This document shows, in pieces, positions 37,675-46,533 of a DNA stretch of 64,000 bases. Positions within the stretch are counted from its first letter, which is position 1, and the number at the start of each line of letters is the position of its first letter. The translations under genes and the position numbers were made by a program. Below the pieces are notes generated by a model. It was not told the DNA's origin and did no database searches. It saw only the letters and a list, made by a program, of their open reading frames with translations. Source of the DNA: Rhizobium sp. J15 (GTDB taxonomy: Bacteria; Pseudomonadota; Alphaproteobacteria; Rhizobiales; Rhizobiaceae). The stretch spans positions 1 to 64,000 of the forward strand of contig NZ_NWSX01000021.1 of the NCBI RefSeq assembly GCF_002531825.1, read 5' to 3'.

Positions 37675-38601
37675 TCAGACGGGCTCCGAGTTCCATCGCA
37701 GCGGCAGAGCATCCGGGCGAAATACGATGTGTTCGGGCGTGAAGCGCCACAGCCGTTCCGCCCGCTGGAAGGTTGCGATATCAGGCGAAGAGAGCAGCAC
37801 CTCTGCCCTTCCCCTCATCTGCAGCAGGTCGCCGGTTTCAAAATCGACGAAGACCAGCCCCGCCTTCGGATTGACCAGGAAGTTGCCGAGCGTGTTGAAA
37901 AACCGATTGCCGGGAAAATCGGGAACGGTCAGTACGCCGTCGGCGCCGACACGCACGAAACCGGCATAACCGCCGCGATGGGACACATCCACCTGCCGCT
38001 CGCCGTTCTCGCGGTCGACATAGGAGGCGACGAAAAACGTGTCGGCCTGCTCGACGAGCCGCCGCGCCCGATCATCGAGCTGAACGGAATGGCGCGGCGG
38101 CACAGCTGTCGGCACATCGGGATCGCGGACGAAGGCAGAGGAGCGGAACTGGATGTATTGCGGACAATTGCCGAAGCTTTGGCCGACGCGCACGCGGAAC
38201 GCCTCGGCGTCCATCCTGTGGATCGCGCCGTTCAGCCGATTGCGCCGCCGCGTTTCCAGCTGGATTCCGAGCATCGCAATTGCATCGCCATCCTCCATGC
38301 CGCTGTCGGCAGGATCGGCCGGGTCGCGCGGCAGGCGGACGTCAAGAGCCTCCGGGTCCGGCGAGGACATGAAACCCGGCCGTCCGGCCCGCACCGTCGC
38401 CCAAACGTCACCCTTCGCATCGACCGCGCCGAGCACGACGAAGGGCAGCATCGGAAAGAAGGCGCGGTGCTGTTCCGGCATGGCCCGGCGGACGAAATTC
38501 CGTCCGGGCCCGTCCATGCGCTCGACGACGCCGACGCTGCGCTGCATGGCGAGCTCGCCTTCGTGCCAAGGCGACGGAGCATCCTGTCTTGTCTGATCCA
38601 T
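37675..38601 (-). CDS. Pyridoxamine 5'-phosphate oxidase family (FMN-binding) protein
   Basis: A 308-residue protein with a split-barrel FMN-binding fold. It contains HRAFFPMLPFVVLGAVDAKG and FFVASYVDRENG, then a second half with HRGGYAGFVRV and VPDFPGNRFFNTLGNFLVN, patterns typical of this family. Some relatives are fused to a ferredoxin reductase; this one is not. A flavin-dependent reductase or oxidase role is likely, substrate unknown. GGAGG lies five bases before the second of two adjacent ATGs, which is used here. The GST gene upstream on the same strand ends 55 bases away, so the two may be co-transcribed. Confidence 0.85.
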   Translation of the reverse strand: MDQTRQDAPSPWHEGELAMQRSVGVVERMDGPGRNFVRRAMPEQHRAFFPMLPFVVLGAVDAKGDVWATVRAGRPGFMSSPDPEALDVRLPRDPADPADSGMEDGDAIAMLGIQLETRRRNRLNGAIHRMDAEAFRVRVGQSFGNCPQYIQFRSSAFVRDPDVPTAVPPRHSVQLDDRARRLVEQADTFFVASYVDRENGERQVDVSHRGGYAGFVRVGADGVLTVPDFPGNRFFNTLGNFLVNPKAGLVFVDFETGDLLQMRGRAEVLLSSPDIATFQRAERLWRFTPEHIVFRPDALPLRWNSEPV

Positions 38602-38656
38602 CATGACCTCCTTTGGGGTGATCGGAAGCGGGAGCGGCCATCCGCCCCGTTGGCTC

Positions 38657-39268
38657 TTATGCGGCAAGGCCGATCTTTGTCTTGCGGAAGCCGACGAAAC
38701 CCGGCAGCGCCTCGATGCGCGCCAGCCAATCGCGGACACGTGGATAGGCCGAAATATCGACATTGCCCTCCGGCGCATTGGCGATGTAGCTGTAGAGCGC
38801 GATATCGGCGATCACAGGATCGCTGCCGAGCAGGAAGCGGCGGCCGTCGAGCTCTGCCTCGATCAATGAGAGGATGCGATGCGCCCGGGCGATCACCTCC
38901 TCGGTGCGGAAATCGGCGCCGAAAACGGTGACCAGGCGTGCGGCACATGGCCCATAGGCGATTTCGCCCGCGGCGACCGAAAGCCACTTCTGCACCCGCG
39001 CAGCCGCGACCGCCTCCACCGGCAGCCAGTCGGTGCGGCCATATTTGCGCGCGAGATAGACGAGGATGGCGGAGGAATCGGCAATCACCGTGCCGTCGTC
39101 GTCGAGCACCGGCACCTGGCCGAAGGAATTGAGCTTGAGAAACTCCGGCGCCTTGTGAGCGCCCGCCGCCAAATCGACTTCGATCAATTCATAAGGCACG
39201 CCAAGCAGCGACAGGAACAGGTGAGCCCGGTGCGCGTGGCCGGAAAGCGGGTGATAATAAAGCTTCAT
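38657..39268 (-). CDS. Glutathione S-transferase family protein
   Basis: A 203-residue GST. The N-terminal thioredoxin-fold domain begins MKLYYHPLSGHAHRAHLFLS and has the cis-Pro and glutathione-binding segment FGQVPVLDDDGTVIADSSAI near residues 50-68. The C-terminal helical domain includes FLLGSDPVIADIALYSYIAN, with the N-capping-box Asp. It conjugates glutathione to electrophiles or reduces peroxides; substrate unknown. GAGGA seven bases before the ATG fixes the start. It is divergent from a LysR gene 148 bases away, which may regulate it. Confidence 0.92.
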   Translation of the reverse strand: MKLYYHPLSGHAHRAHLFLSLLGVPYELIEVDLAAGAHKAPEFLKLNSFGQVPVLDDDGTVIADSSAILVYLARKYGRTDWLPVEAVAAARVQKWLSVAAGEIAYGPCAARLVTVFGADFRTEEVIARAHRILSLIEAELDGRRFLLGSDPVIADIALYSYIANAPEGNVDISAYPRVRDWLARIEALPGFVGFRKTKIGLAA

Positions 39269-39416
39269 GACGAGGTCCTCTGATCTTCTGGTGAAGGCAA
39301 GCTTGCGCGTTCGAAGATGGCTGGTTGCGCAATCTGCAGGCAAATCTATTGCCTTCCATCCACTGCCACTAGAATGCTAATCTGGAAGCCGTTCTATCAT
39401 TTTTTGGAAGGCTGGA

Positions 39417-40310
39417 ATGGACCGTCTCGACGCCATGACCGTGCTTCTCGCCGTTGTCGAACAGGGGAGCCTGTCGGCCGCTTCGCGGCATCTGCGTTTG
39501 CCGCTTGCCACCGTCAGCCGCAAGGTTTCGGACCTGGAAGCACATCTCAATGCCCGGCTGCTGCAAAGGACGAACCGCAAGGTCGCGCTGACCGAGGCCG
39601 GCCGCTCCTATGTGGAGGCGGCGCGCGAGATTCTCGGTCGGGTGGAGGAGGCGGAACGAGCGGCGGCGGGCGAATACAGCGCGCCGAAGGGCGAATTGAC
39701 GATGACGGCGCCGATCGTTTTCGGGCGGCTGCATGTCCTGCCGGTCGTGGTGGATTTCCTGAAGGCCTACCCCGAGATCAATCTGCGGCTGATGCTGGGA
39801 GACCGGGTGTCCAACCTCGTCGAGGACCACATCGATCTCGCGCTCAGGATCGGCAACCTGCCGGACAGCAATCTGATCGCCACAAGGCTCGGCGCGATCC
39901 GCCGCACGGTCTATGCCAGCCCGGATTACCTGGCGCGGCATATGGTGCCCAAACATCCGCGCGATCTTTCGGCCCATGACTGCATTACCTTCGAGGGCAT
40001 GGCCTCGACGCGAAGCTGGACATTCATCGACGGGAAACACGACCTGCTCGTGCCGATCCGCTCCCGGCTTGCCGTCAATACGGCCGAAGCCGCGGTCGAT
40101 GCCGCCGTCGCCGGTCTCGGCATCACCCGCGTTCTCTCCTATCAGGCCGCGCGCGCCGAGAAGACCGGCCGGCTGGTGCCGCTGCTTGCGGATTTCGAGC
40201 CACCGCCGGCGCCGGTGCATCTCGTCTACCCCTCACAGGGTCTGGTGCCCTTGAAGCTGCGGGCGTTGATCGATTTTGCGACGCCGCGCCTGCGCGCGAC
40301 GCTGAAGTAG
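39417..40310 (+). CDS. LysR family transcriptional regulator
   Basis: A 297-residue regulator with an N-terminal winged helix (MDRLDAMTVLLAVVEQGSLS, then SRHLRLPLATVSRKVSDLEA) and a periplasmic-binding-like effector domain beginning near residue 90 (GELTMTAPIVFGRLHVLPVV). GGAAGGCTGGA precedes the ATG. Divergent orientation with the GST gene suggests it controls that gene, the usual LysR layout. It ends two bases before the convergent DUF983 gene. The inducer is unknown. Confidence 0.92.
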   Translation: MDRLDAMTVLLAVVEQGSLSAASRHLRLPLATVSRKVSDLEAHLNARLLQRTNRKVALTEAGRSYVEAAREILGRVEEAERAAAGEYSAPKGELTMTAPIVFGRLHVLPVVVDFLKAYPEINLRLMLGDRVSNLVEDHIDLALRIGNLPDSNLIATRLGAIRRTVYASPDYLARHMVPKHPRDLSAHDCITFEGMASTRSWTFIDGKHDLLVPIRSRLAVNTAEAAVDAAVAGLGITRVLSYQAARAEKTGRLVPLLADFEPPPAPVHLVYPSQGLVPLKLRALIDFATPRLRATLK

Positions 40311-40312
40311 CG

Positions 40313-40681
40313 TCAGGCGATCCTGCCCTCCTCCGCCTTGTAGAAATACTGGCTGGCGACCAGCCAGCCCTTGAGAGGCCGGAGGGGAGGAATGCAGGTG
40401 GCGAGCATGAATGGGCCGGTGAACAGGAACTGCGCCCAAATCGGTGCTGAAAAGGCCACTTCCAGCCAGACGCCGAGCAGCACGCTCGGGATGCAGGCGA
40501 AGCAGATGACGAAGAAGGCCGGACCGTCGGCCGGATCGGCGAAGGAATAATCGAGGCCGCAGACCTCGCATTCCGGCCGTAATGTCAGGAAGCCCTTGAA
40601 CATATGGCCCTGGCCGCAGCGCGGGCAGCGGCCCCTGATTCCGGTCTGCATCGGAGGAAGTGGGGGATATTCGGTATCCAT
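40313..40681 (-). CDS. DUF983 family membrane protein
   Basis: A 122-residue protein with an N-terminal zinc-ribbon-like four-Cys module (RGRCPRCGQGHMFKGFLTL, then ECEVCGLDYSFADP) and two or three hydrophobic helices after residue 55 (FFVICFACIPSVLLGVWLEV). DUF983 proteins are common in Alphaproteobacteria; some are linked to cytochrome oxidase loci, but none is near here. GCGAGG four bases before the ATG supports this start over one 57 bases upstream. It abuts the LysR gene tail-to-tail with only two bases between stops. Confidence 0.88.
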   Translation of the reverse strand: MDTEYPPLPPMQTGIRGRCPRCGQGHMFKGFLTLRPECEVCGLDYSFADPADGPAFFVICFACIPSVLLGVWLEVAFSAPIWAQFLFTGPFMLATCIPPLRPLKGWLVASQYFYKAEEGRIA

Positions 40682-40900
40682 GGTGCCTCGCTTTCGATCC
40701 ACAGGCATTGATGCAATCAATGCCATAAATGTATGCATTCAATATAATTACATTAGACCGCTTTCGCCGATCAATTTGTCAGAATGACGCAGATCCGCGA
40801 TGGCTAAGGCAGCTGGTTGCCGCGCCCGGGCGCGGCACGGAAACCGCACTTGCGTGGCAGCGGCAAAGCTCTGGGTGATTGGTGATTTCAGCGCCGCTCG

Positions 40901-42304
40901 TCAGAAGAACGAAGCGGCCATCTCCGGCGGGCCTTCGAGCGCATGGGCCATGAATTCCAGTGCGCCCTGCAGTTTCTCCCGCGTGATCGGACCGCCGAGG
41001 CAGACCCGCACAGCCTCCGGGGCGGCGCCCTCGACCGTGAAGGCATCACTTGCCACCACACCGATGCCCGAGGAGCGCATATGGCTGCCGAATGTGGAGC
41101 GGGTCCAGCCGTTCGACAAGGGCAGCCAGATGTTGAAACTCAGCGGATCGGCGCGATAGCTGCCGGCAGGCAGGATTTCAGCCACCATCTGCTGGCGCGC
41201 GGCAGCCTCGGCGCGGATGAACCGCAGGATCGCATCCGCCGTCCCATCCTCGATCCAGCGGGTGACGAGCGCCACGTTCAGCGGCGAGGCCATCACATTA
41301 TTGGCGCGCATGGCGCTGACGAAAGGCCAGACGGCCTTGGTATCCGGCGCCACGACATAGGCAAGGCGCAGGCCCGCGCCGATGCATTTTGCCAGCCCGC
41401 CGATATGCCAGGTCAGATCAGGGGCTATTGCCGCAAGCGGCGACGCCCCCTCCAACGGAATGAAGCCATAGGCATCGTCCTCGACGATCGGCACCTGATA
41501 TTTGCGGGCAACGGCTGCGATCTCCTCGCGGCGCCCGGCGGGGATCGTCAGCGTCATCGGGTTCTGCAGCGTCGGATTGACATAGAGCGCCCTCGGCTTC
41601 AGGCTCTCGCAGGCCTTGGCAAAGGCGTCCGGCAGGATACCGTCCTCATCCATCGGCAGGCCGGCGAGATTGAGCCGCAGCTGGGCGGCGATCGAGCGCA
41701 TGCCGGGATAGGTGATGATTTCCGAAAGCACGGTCTCGCCGGGTTTTGCGAGCAGGCCGAAGATCGCAAGTAGCGCCGGATGGGCGCCTGGCGTGACGAA
41801 GATCCGCTCCTGCGCTGGCTTCAGCCCGCGGCGGCCAAGCCAGGCGGAAGCGGCTTCCTTGTCCATGCCGGCGCCGCCGAAACCCTGGTAGCGCAGCAGC
41901 GGAACGAGGTTTGCCGCCACCGCAGACATGCCCTCACGCATGCGCGCGATCAGTTCCGGATCATCCGGTTCCGGCGGCATGTTCATCGAAAAATCGACGA
42001 TGGATGCGCGGCGGGGATCGGACGCGGCCTCCGGCGCGAAAGCCCGGCGTTCCCTGTCGGCGCCACCGGTGACGAAAGTGCCCCGGCCGACATGGGAATC
42101 GACAAGGCCACGCTTTTGCGCCTCGACATAGCCTCTTGCCACCGTGGTGAAGTCGACATTCAGCCGCTTGGCGAGTTCGCGTTGCGGCGGCAGCCTATCC
42201 CCCGCCGCCAGATGCCCGCTGCGCAGATCCATTTCGATCAGATCGGCAATCGCCATATAGCGGGGGCTGCTGCTGCGGCTGAGATCGGGATGCCAATCCT
42301 TCAT
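40901..42304 (-). CDS. MocR/PdxR-type regulator: GntR domain fused to PLP aminotransferase fold
   Basis: A 467-residue fusion. The N-terminal GntR winged helix (PRYMAIADLIEMDLRSGHLA, ELAKRLNVDFTTVARGYVEA) covers residues 10-80; the rest is a fold-type I aminotransferase with NPTLQNPMTL, VEDDAYGFI and the PLP-binding Lys in HIGGLAKCIGAGLRLAYV near residue 310. MocR proteins use the aminotransferase domain as a sensor and often control vitamin B6, taurine or amino-acid genes. The target is not clear: it is divergent from the HtrA-like gene across about 200 bases. Confidence 0.92.
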   Translation of the reverse strand: MKDWHPDLSRSSSPRYMAIADLIEMDLRSGHLAAGDRLPPQRELAKRLNVDFTTVARGYVEAQKRGLVDSHVGRGTFVTGGADRERRAFAPEAASDPRRASIVDFSMNMPPEPDDPELIARMREGMSAVAANLVPLLRYQGFGGAGMDKEAASAWLGRRGLKPAQERIFVTPGAHPALLAIFGLLAKPGETVLSEIITYPGMRSIAAQLRLNLAGLPMDEDGILPDAFAKACESLKPRALYVNPTLQNPMTLTIPAGRREEIAAVARKYQVPIVEDDAYGFIPLEGASPLAAIAPDLTWHIGGLAKCIGAGLRLAYVVAPDTKAVWPFVSAMRANNVMASPLNVALVTRWIEDGTADAILRFIRAEAAARQQMVAEILPAGSYRADPLSFNIWLPLSNGWTRSTFGSHMRSSGIGVVASDAFTVEGAAPEAVRVCLGGPITREKLQGALEFMAHALEGPPEMAASFF

Positions 42305-42505
42305 TTCGGATCCATACCAGTCTGATTCCTGATAGGATTGACTGTATATTGTTGTGTAAAGCTGCTGTCATCAAGAATATGGCGTCAGGGTGCGGCGTGG
42401 AAAATCCGTTCGCCAAGCCTTGCCTCCGCTCATCCATCTTCTTACCTATTCAAGCGGGATGCGCGGCTTCCAGCTTCCGCGCCGGCGCTCCATTGGGATG
42501 AAAGC

Positions 42506-43411
42506 ATGAATATCGATCCGATCCTGCGGTCTGTCGTGGCCGTGCGCTCCTCAATTCCGGAAGATGCCTTCACCGCTGAGACGCTGGGCACCCTCCGGGA
42601 GGGCAGCGGTGTGGTCATCCGGGACAACGGGCTGGTGCTGACGATCGGTTATCTCATCACCGAGGCCGACGAGGTGTGGCTGACGACCCGTGACGGGCGC
42701 GTGGTTCCCGCTCATCCCCTTGCCTATGATCAGGAAAGCGGCTTCGGCCTGGTACAGGCGCTCGGCACGCTCGGCGCTCCGGCGGTGCCTTTTGGCGATG
42801 CACCCGGAGCCAAGCCGGGCGATCCGGTCGTGCTTGTCGACGGGATGGGCGAATTCGTCGAGGCGAATATCGTCGCCAGGCAGGAATTCGCCGGTTACTG
42901 GGAATATCTGCTGGATGAGGCGATTTTCACCGCACCGGCCCATCCGGCATGGGGCGGCGCGGCGCTGATCGGCTCGGACGGCAAGCTCCTCGGCATCGGC
43001 TCGCTTCGCCTTCAGATGAGCCAGGGCAGCGAGACCGCCGATATCAACATGGCCGTGCCGATCGACCTGCTGCTGCCGATCCTCGACGACCTCCTGAATC
43101 GCGGCCAGGTCAACAAGCCGCCGCGGCCCTGGCTCGGCGCATTCTCCGCCGAGAGCAATGGCGGCGTCGTGGTCATGAGTGTCGCCGAAGGCAGTCCCGC
43201 CGCTCAGGCAGGGCTGCGCCAAGGCGACATCATCTCCGAAATCCGGGATGAAGAGGTCGATGGCCTGGCCGATTTTTATCGCAAAGTGTGGAGCAGCGGC
43301 CCCGCCGGCGCCGAAATTCCCATGCGGATCCTGCGCAACGGCCGGGAAGCATGGCTGCGCATCAAGTCCGCCGATCGCAACAGTTTTCTCCGGAAACCGC
43401 AGCTGCAATAG
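42506..43411 (+). CDS. S1C/HtrA-like protein with a degenerate catalytic triad and PDZ domain
   Basis: A 301-residue protein with a trypsin-like HtrA fold and a C-terminal PDZ domain (about residues 200-290, GGVVVMSVAEGSPAAQAGLR). The three catalytic positions are all changed. Where HtrA has TNNHVV this reads LTIGYLITEAD, where it has TDLALLK this reads QESGFGLVQA, and the GNSGGP motif is PAWGGAAL. Proteolysis is therefore unlikely. There is no signal peptide, unlike DegP at 24-26 kb, so it may act in the cytoplasm as a PDZ scaffold or chaperone. The frame runs 168 bases further upstream without a ribosome site. Divergent from the MocR gene. Confidence 0.85.
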   Translation: MNIDPILRSVVAVRSSIPEDAFTAETLGTLREGSGVVIRDNGLVLTIGYLITEADEVWLTTRDGRVVPAHPLAYDQESGFGLVQALGTLGAPAVPFGDAPGAKPGDPVVLVDGMGEFVEANIVARQEFAGYWEYLLDEAIFTAPAHPAWGGAALIGSDGKLLGIGSLRLQMSQGSETADINMAVPIDLLLPILDDLLNRGQVNKPPRPWLGAFSAESNGGVVVMSVAEGSPAAQAGLRQGDIISEIRDEEVDGLADFYRKVWSSGPAGAEIPMRILRNGREAWLRIKSADRNSFLRKPQLQ

Positions 43412-43600
43412 AGCCCCGCCGCCTCAACGATTCCCCCGCCGAGCAGGCGGGCGGATACCGCGTGGATATCAATTCACCCTCCCCGGAAATGACGTGACAG
43501 CGTCGCTCGCCTTATCGTAGCTAAAGCTGTGCCGGTCGGGGCGACTCGCACCGGAACGCCGGACTGCCGGCATCGATGTCTTTGAGCGGGGGCGCTTCAC

Positions 43601-43672
43601 ATGACAATCCTGGCGACAGGCGCGGCCGGAAGGATAGGCGGCGAACCTGGCAGCTTGCCGGAGCTTTTCTGA
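43601..43672 (+). pseudogene. Remnant of an NAD-dependent epimerase/dehydrogenase
   Basis: A 23-codon frame, MTILATGAAGRIGG followed by EPGSLPELF and a stop. The first part is a textbook Rossmann start (GxxGxxG) of the epimerase/dehydratase family, in which such a motif would lead into about 300 residues. It sits one base before the acid-sugar kinase ATG, the position that a D-erythronate dehydrogenase-type gene holds in related catabolic clusters. An internal deletion is the simplest explanation. Confidence 0.45.
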
Positions 43673-43673
43673 C

Positions 43674-44945
43674 ATGCTGCTTGGAGCCATTGCCGATGAT
43701 TTAGCCGGCGCCGGCGAACTTGCCAACGCTCTTGCAAGGGGTGGCATGTCGACCATGTAGTTCGTCGGTCCCGGCCGCGGAAGGGCGGATTGCGAGGCCG
43801 GCGTCGTCGCGCTGAAAGCCCGCTGGGCGCCGGTCGACGATGCGGTGCGCCAGTCGCTGGAGGCGGCCCGCTGGCTGCTCGACCAGGGCTGCGAGCAGAT
43901 TCTTTTCCAATATTCCTCGACCTTCGATTCGGCGCCGGGCGGCAATATCGGGCCGGTGGCCGAAGCATTGCTGCGGCTGACCAATGCCGGCGTTGCCGTT
44001 GTCTGCCCGGCCTTTCCGGCGATGGGCCGGCGGCTCTTCATGGGACATCTCGTCGTCGGCGACCGTTTGCTCAGCCAATCCGGCATGCAGGACCATCCGC
44101 TGACGCCGATGAGCGATCCCGATATCCGCCGCTGGCTGCAGCAGCAGAGCCGCGGCGAGATCGGCAGCCTTGCGCTCGATACCGTACGCGCGGGCATCGA
44201 AGTCCTGCGCAACGGCCTGCGCTCCGAGTTGACCGCCGGTCATCGCCTCGTCGTCGTCGACGCCATCGAGGAGAGCGACCTTGCAACGATCGCGGCTGCG
44301 GTCGCCGACCACAAGCTCGTCACCGGCAGCCTCGGCATCGCGCAGGCCCTGCCGCGGAATTTCCGCAAGCAGGGCAAGCTCTCCGGCATGGCGGGGGCGG
44401 TGCCTCTGGTGGACGGTCCCGGCGTCGTGCTCTGCGGCTCCTGCTCCACGGCGTCGCAGAACCAGGTCGCCTGCCACCTCCAGAACCATCCCGGCCTTGC
44501 GATCGATCCTGCCGTGCTGATGCGCGGCTCGATGTCGGTGGAGCGCGCGGCGCGCTGGGTGGAGCAGAATGCCGCCGAACATCCCATCGTCTATTCCACC
44601 GCCGCCCCTGAAGTGGTGGCCTTCGTGCAGCAGCGTTTCGGGCAGGCGGAGGTTGGCAAAAAGCTCGAGGCCTTCTTCGGCGGGCTGGCACGGCGGCTCG
44701 CCGACGCCGGCATGCGGCAGATCGTCGTCGGCGGCAGCGACACCTCCATCGCGGTGGTGGAAGCGCTCGGCCTCAAAAGCATGACGGTCGGGCCGGAAAT
44801 CGATCCCGGCCTGCCGGTTCTCGTCGCCGACCGCGCCGGGCCGCTCGGTCTCGCCTTGAAGAGTGGCAATGCCGGTGCGCCAGATTTCTTCATCAGGGCG
44901 ATGGATAGAATCGCCGGCCTGGAACGCCATTTCGCCATCCTATGA
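43674..44945 (+). pseudogene. Four-carbon acid sugar kinase (DUF1537/OtnK family), interrupted by in-frame TAG
   Basis: The frame starts MLLGAIADDLAGAGELANAL, the N-terminus of the four-carbon acid sugar kinase family, and meets TAG at 43758-43760, codon 29. The same frame continues to the normal end with FQYSSTFDSAPGGNIGPVAE, TAGHRLVVVDA and GPEIDPGLPVLVAD, so this is one base change (CAG Gln is expected there) and not a frameshift. The ADDxTGA motif has Ala for Thr, also a sign of decay. Full length would be 423 codons. A restart at the GTG at 43845 could give a 366-residue fragment without the substrate site. Sequencing error is possible. Confidence 0.75.
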
Positions 44946-45058
44946 TGGACGCATCTCGTTGACCTCAGACTGCGGTTGAAAGAGGATGACGTCGCGCCAT
45001 CTCTTCGGGGTGGGCAATCCATCTCAGGCATGAACCGACGAAGAGGAGTTCGCAGCCC

Positions 45059-45439
45059 ATGTTCGATCATGTCTCCATCGGCGTAAAAGACCTCGAAAGA
45101 GCCCGCCGCTTCTATGATGCGGCGCTGGCACCGCTCGGATATGAGCGCTTGTCCAACTCCGACGGCATGGTCGGTTATGGCCCGGAAAGCGTCGGGTTCT
45201 GGGTGATGCAGGTCGAGCATCCGATCGTTGCAGACATGCGGTCGGGACTGCATTTCTGCTTCGTCGCCCCGAACGAAGCCGCCGTAGACGCCTTTCATGC
45301 TGCAGCCGTCGCATCCGGCGGCACGGACAATGGCGAACCGGGCATCCGGCCGGATTACGGACAGTTCTACTACGCTGCCTTCGTCATCGATCCCGATGGC
45401 TACCGTCTCGAAGCCTATTTCCACAAAGGCGAGCTGTAA
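45059..45439 (+). CDS. VOC family protein (glyoxalase/bleomycin resistance fold)
   Basis: A 126-residue vicinal-oxygen-chelate protein. MFDHVSIGVKDLERARRFYD is the typical first strand with the metal-ligand His, and the block SGLHFCFVAPNEAAVDAFHA plus AFVIDPDGYRLEAYFHKGEL at the end carries the second His and Glu ligands. The fold covers glyoxalases, dioxygenases and drug-binding proteins; substrate unknown. GAGGAG lies 11 bases upstream of the ATG. It is convergent with a LysR gene, with seven bases between the stops. Confidence 0.92.
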   Translation: MFDHVSIGVKDLERARRFYDAALAPLGYERLSNSDGMVGYGPESVGFWVMQVEHPIVADMRSGLHFCFVAPNEAAVDAFHAAAVASGGTDNGEPGIRPDYGQFYYAAFVIDPDGYRLEAYFHKGEL

Positions 45440-45446
45440 CGGACCT

Positions 45447-46409
45447 TCAGGCCGCGGCTCTCGATATCGAGACGCGGCATCCCGAGGCTTCGAGCGCCTC
45501 GCCGGCGACGTCGATAAACAGACGGCGGAACCAGCGCGCCCGGCCGTCCGCCTGATCGACGCGGCGGTAGAGCATGGTGACGGGATCGGCCGGCAGCGAA
45601 AGCGGCGGCGCGCAAATGGTCAGCCCATGCAATTGCGCCATGCAGCGGCCAATCGATTCCGGCACGGTGGCGATTGCCGGCATCGCCCTCAGCGCCGTCG
45701 GCAGGGCCGAAAAGCGCGGCACGGTCGCCACCACCCGGCGGCTGCGGCCGGTGCGGCCGAGCGCGATATCGATGCCCGTCGAAGCATTGCCTTCGAACGA
45801 GACGGTGACATGCGCAGCATCGGCAAAATCCTGCAGGCTCAACGGCGCCGTCAGCCGCAGCTGGGCATCGTCGTAAATGCAGATCGAGGCCTGGTTGAAC
45901 AGCGGCGCGCGGATATGCCAGGAGGCCGGCTCGTCATGCACGGAGACGCTGAAGTCGAAAACACCTTCGTCCAGCCGGCGCGAGGCATCGCGCTTTTCCG
46001 AGGCAATGCCGATGAGCCGGGCGCCCGGCGAAAGCTGGAGCAGCCGGGCGGCAAGCGGACCGAAGAAGGCCGATTCGAGATTGTCGCACATGCCGATGCG
46101 GAACTCGCCCTGCCAGCTCGCCGGATCGAACTCGGCCTGCGGGCGGATGGCGCGCTCGATGCCCGACAGGGCATCCTCGATCGCCGGAGCGATGGAAAGG
46201 GCGCGCGGCGTCGGCTGCAGGCCGCGTCCGACACGCACGAACAATTCGTCGTCCAGCGCCTCGCGCAGGCGCCGCAAAGCCGCCGACAGGCCCGGCTGCC
46301 CCAGCAGCAGGCGCTCGGCGGCGCGGCTGACATTGCGCTCCTGCATCAGCACGGAAAAGGCCAGCAGGAGGTTCAGGTCGATTTTGCGGAGCGTGGCGTC
46401 ATTCATCAT
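45447..46409 (-). CDS. LysR family transcriptional regulator
   Basis: A 320-residue NodD-like LysR regulator: MMNDATLRKIDLNLLLAFSV and SRAAERLLLGQPGLSAALRR form the winged helix, followed by FVRVGRGLQPTPRAL, which is typical of the NodD/NahR/LinR branch. The effector domain begins near residue 95. Two adjacent ATGs exist; the first is used. Divergent from an MFS exporter gene 124 bases away, which it probably regulates. The inducer is unknown. Confidence 0.92.
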   Translation of the reverse strand: MMNDATLRKIDLNLLLAFSVLMQERNVSRAAERLLLGQPGLSAALRRLREALDDELFVRVGRGLQPTPRALSIAPAIEDALSGIERAIRPQAEFDPASWQGEFRIGMCDNLESAFFGPLAARLLQLSPGARLIGIASEKRDASRRLDEGVFDFSVSVHDEPASWHIRAPLFNQASICIYDDAQLRLTAPLSLQDFADAAHVTVSFEGNASTGIDIALGRTGRSRRVVATVPRFSALPTALRAMPAIATVPESIGRCMAQLHGLTICAPPLSLPADPVTMLYRRVDQADGRARWFRRLFIDVAGEALEASGCRVSISRAAA

Positions 46410-46533
46410 TATGAGTAATACCTGGCATGGCTACTATCAATTTGCAATAGGATTGGAAGCTGTACATTTTCTTGTTCCCTGCCGCTGCGGCACCCTCCCC
46501 CGATGAGGCGGCAGCCAACAAGGAACAATTTCG

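Noticed and set aside
43674..43760. Programmed read-through or selenocysteine-like recoding at TAG in the acid-sugar kinase gene
   Set aside because: The stop is TAG at a Gln position, and no recoding signal is visible; a simple nonsense change or sequencing error is more likely.
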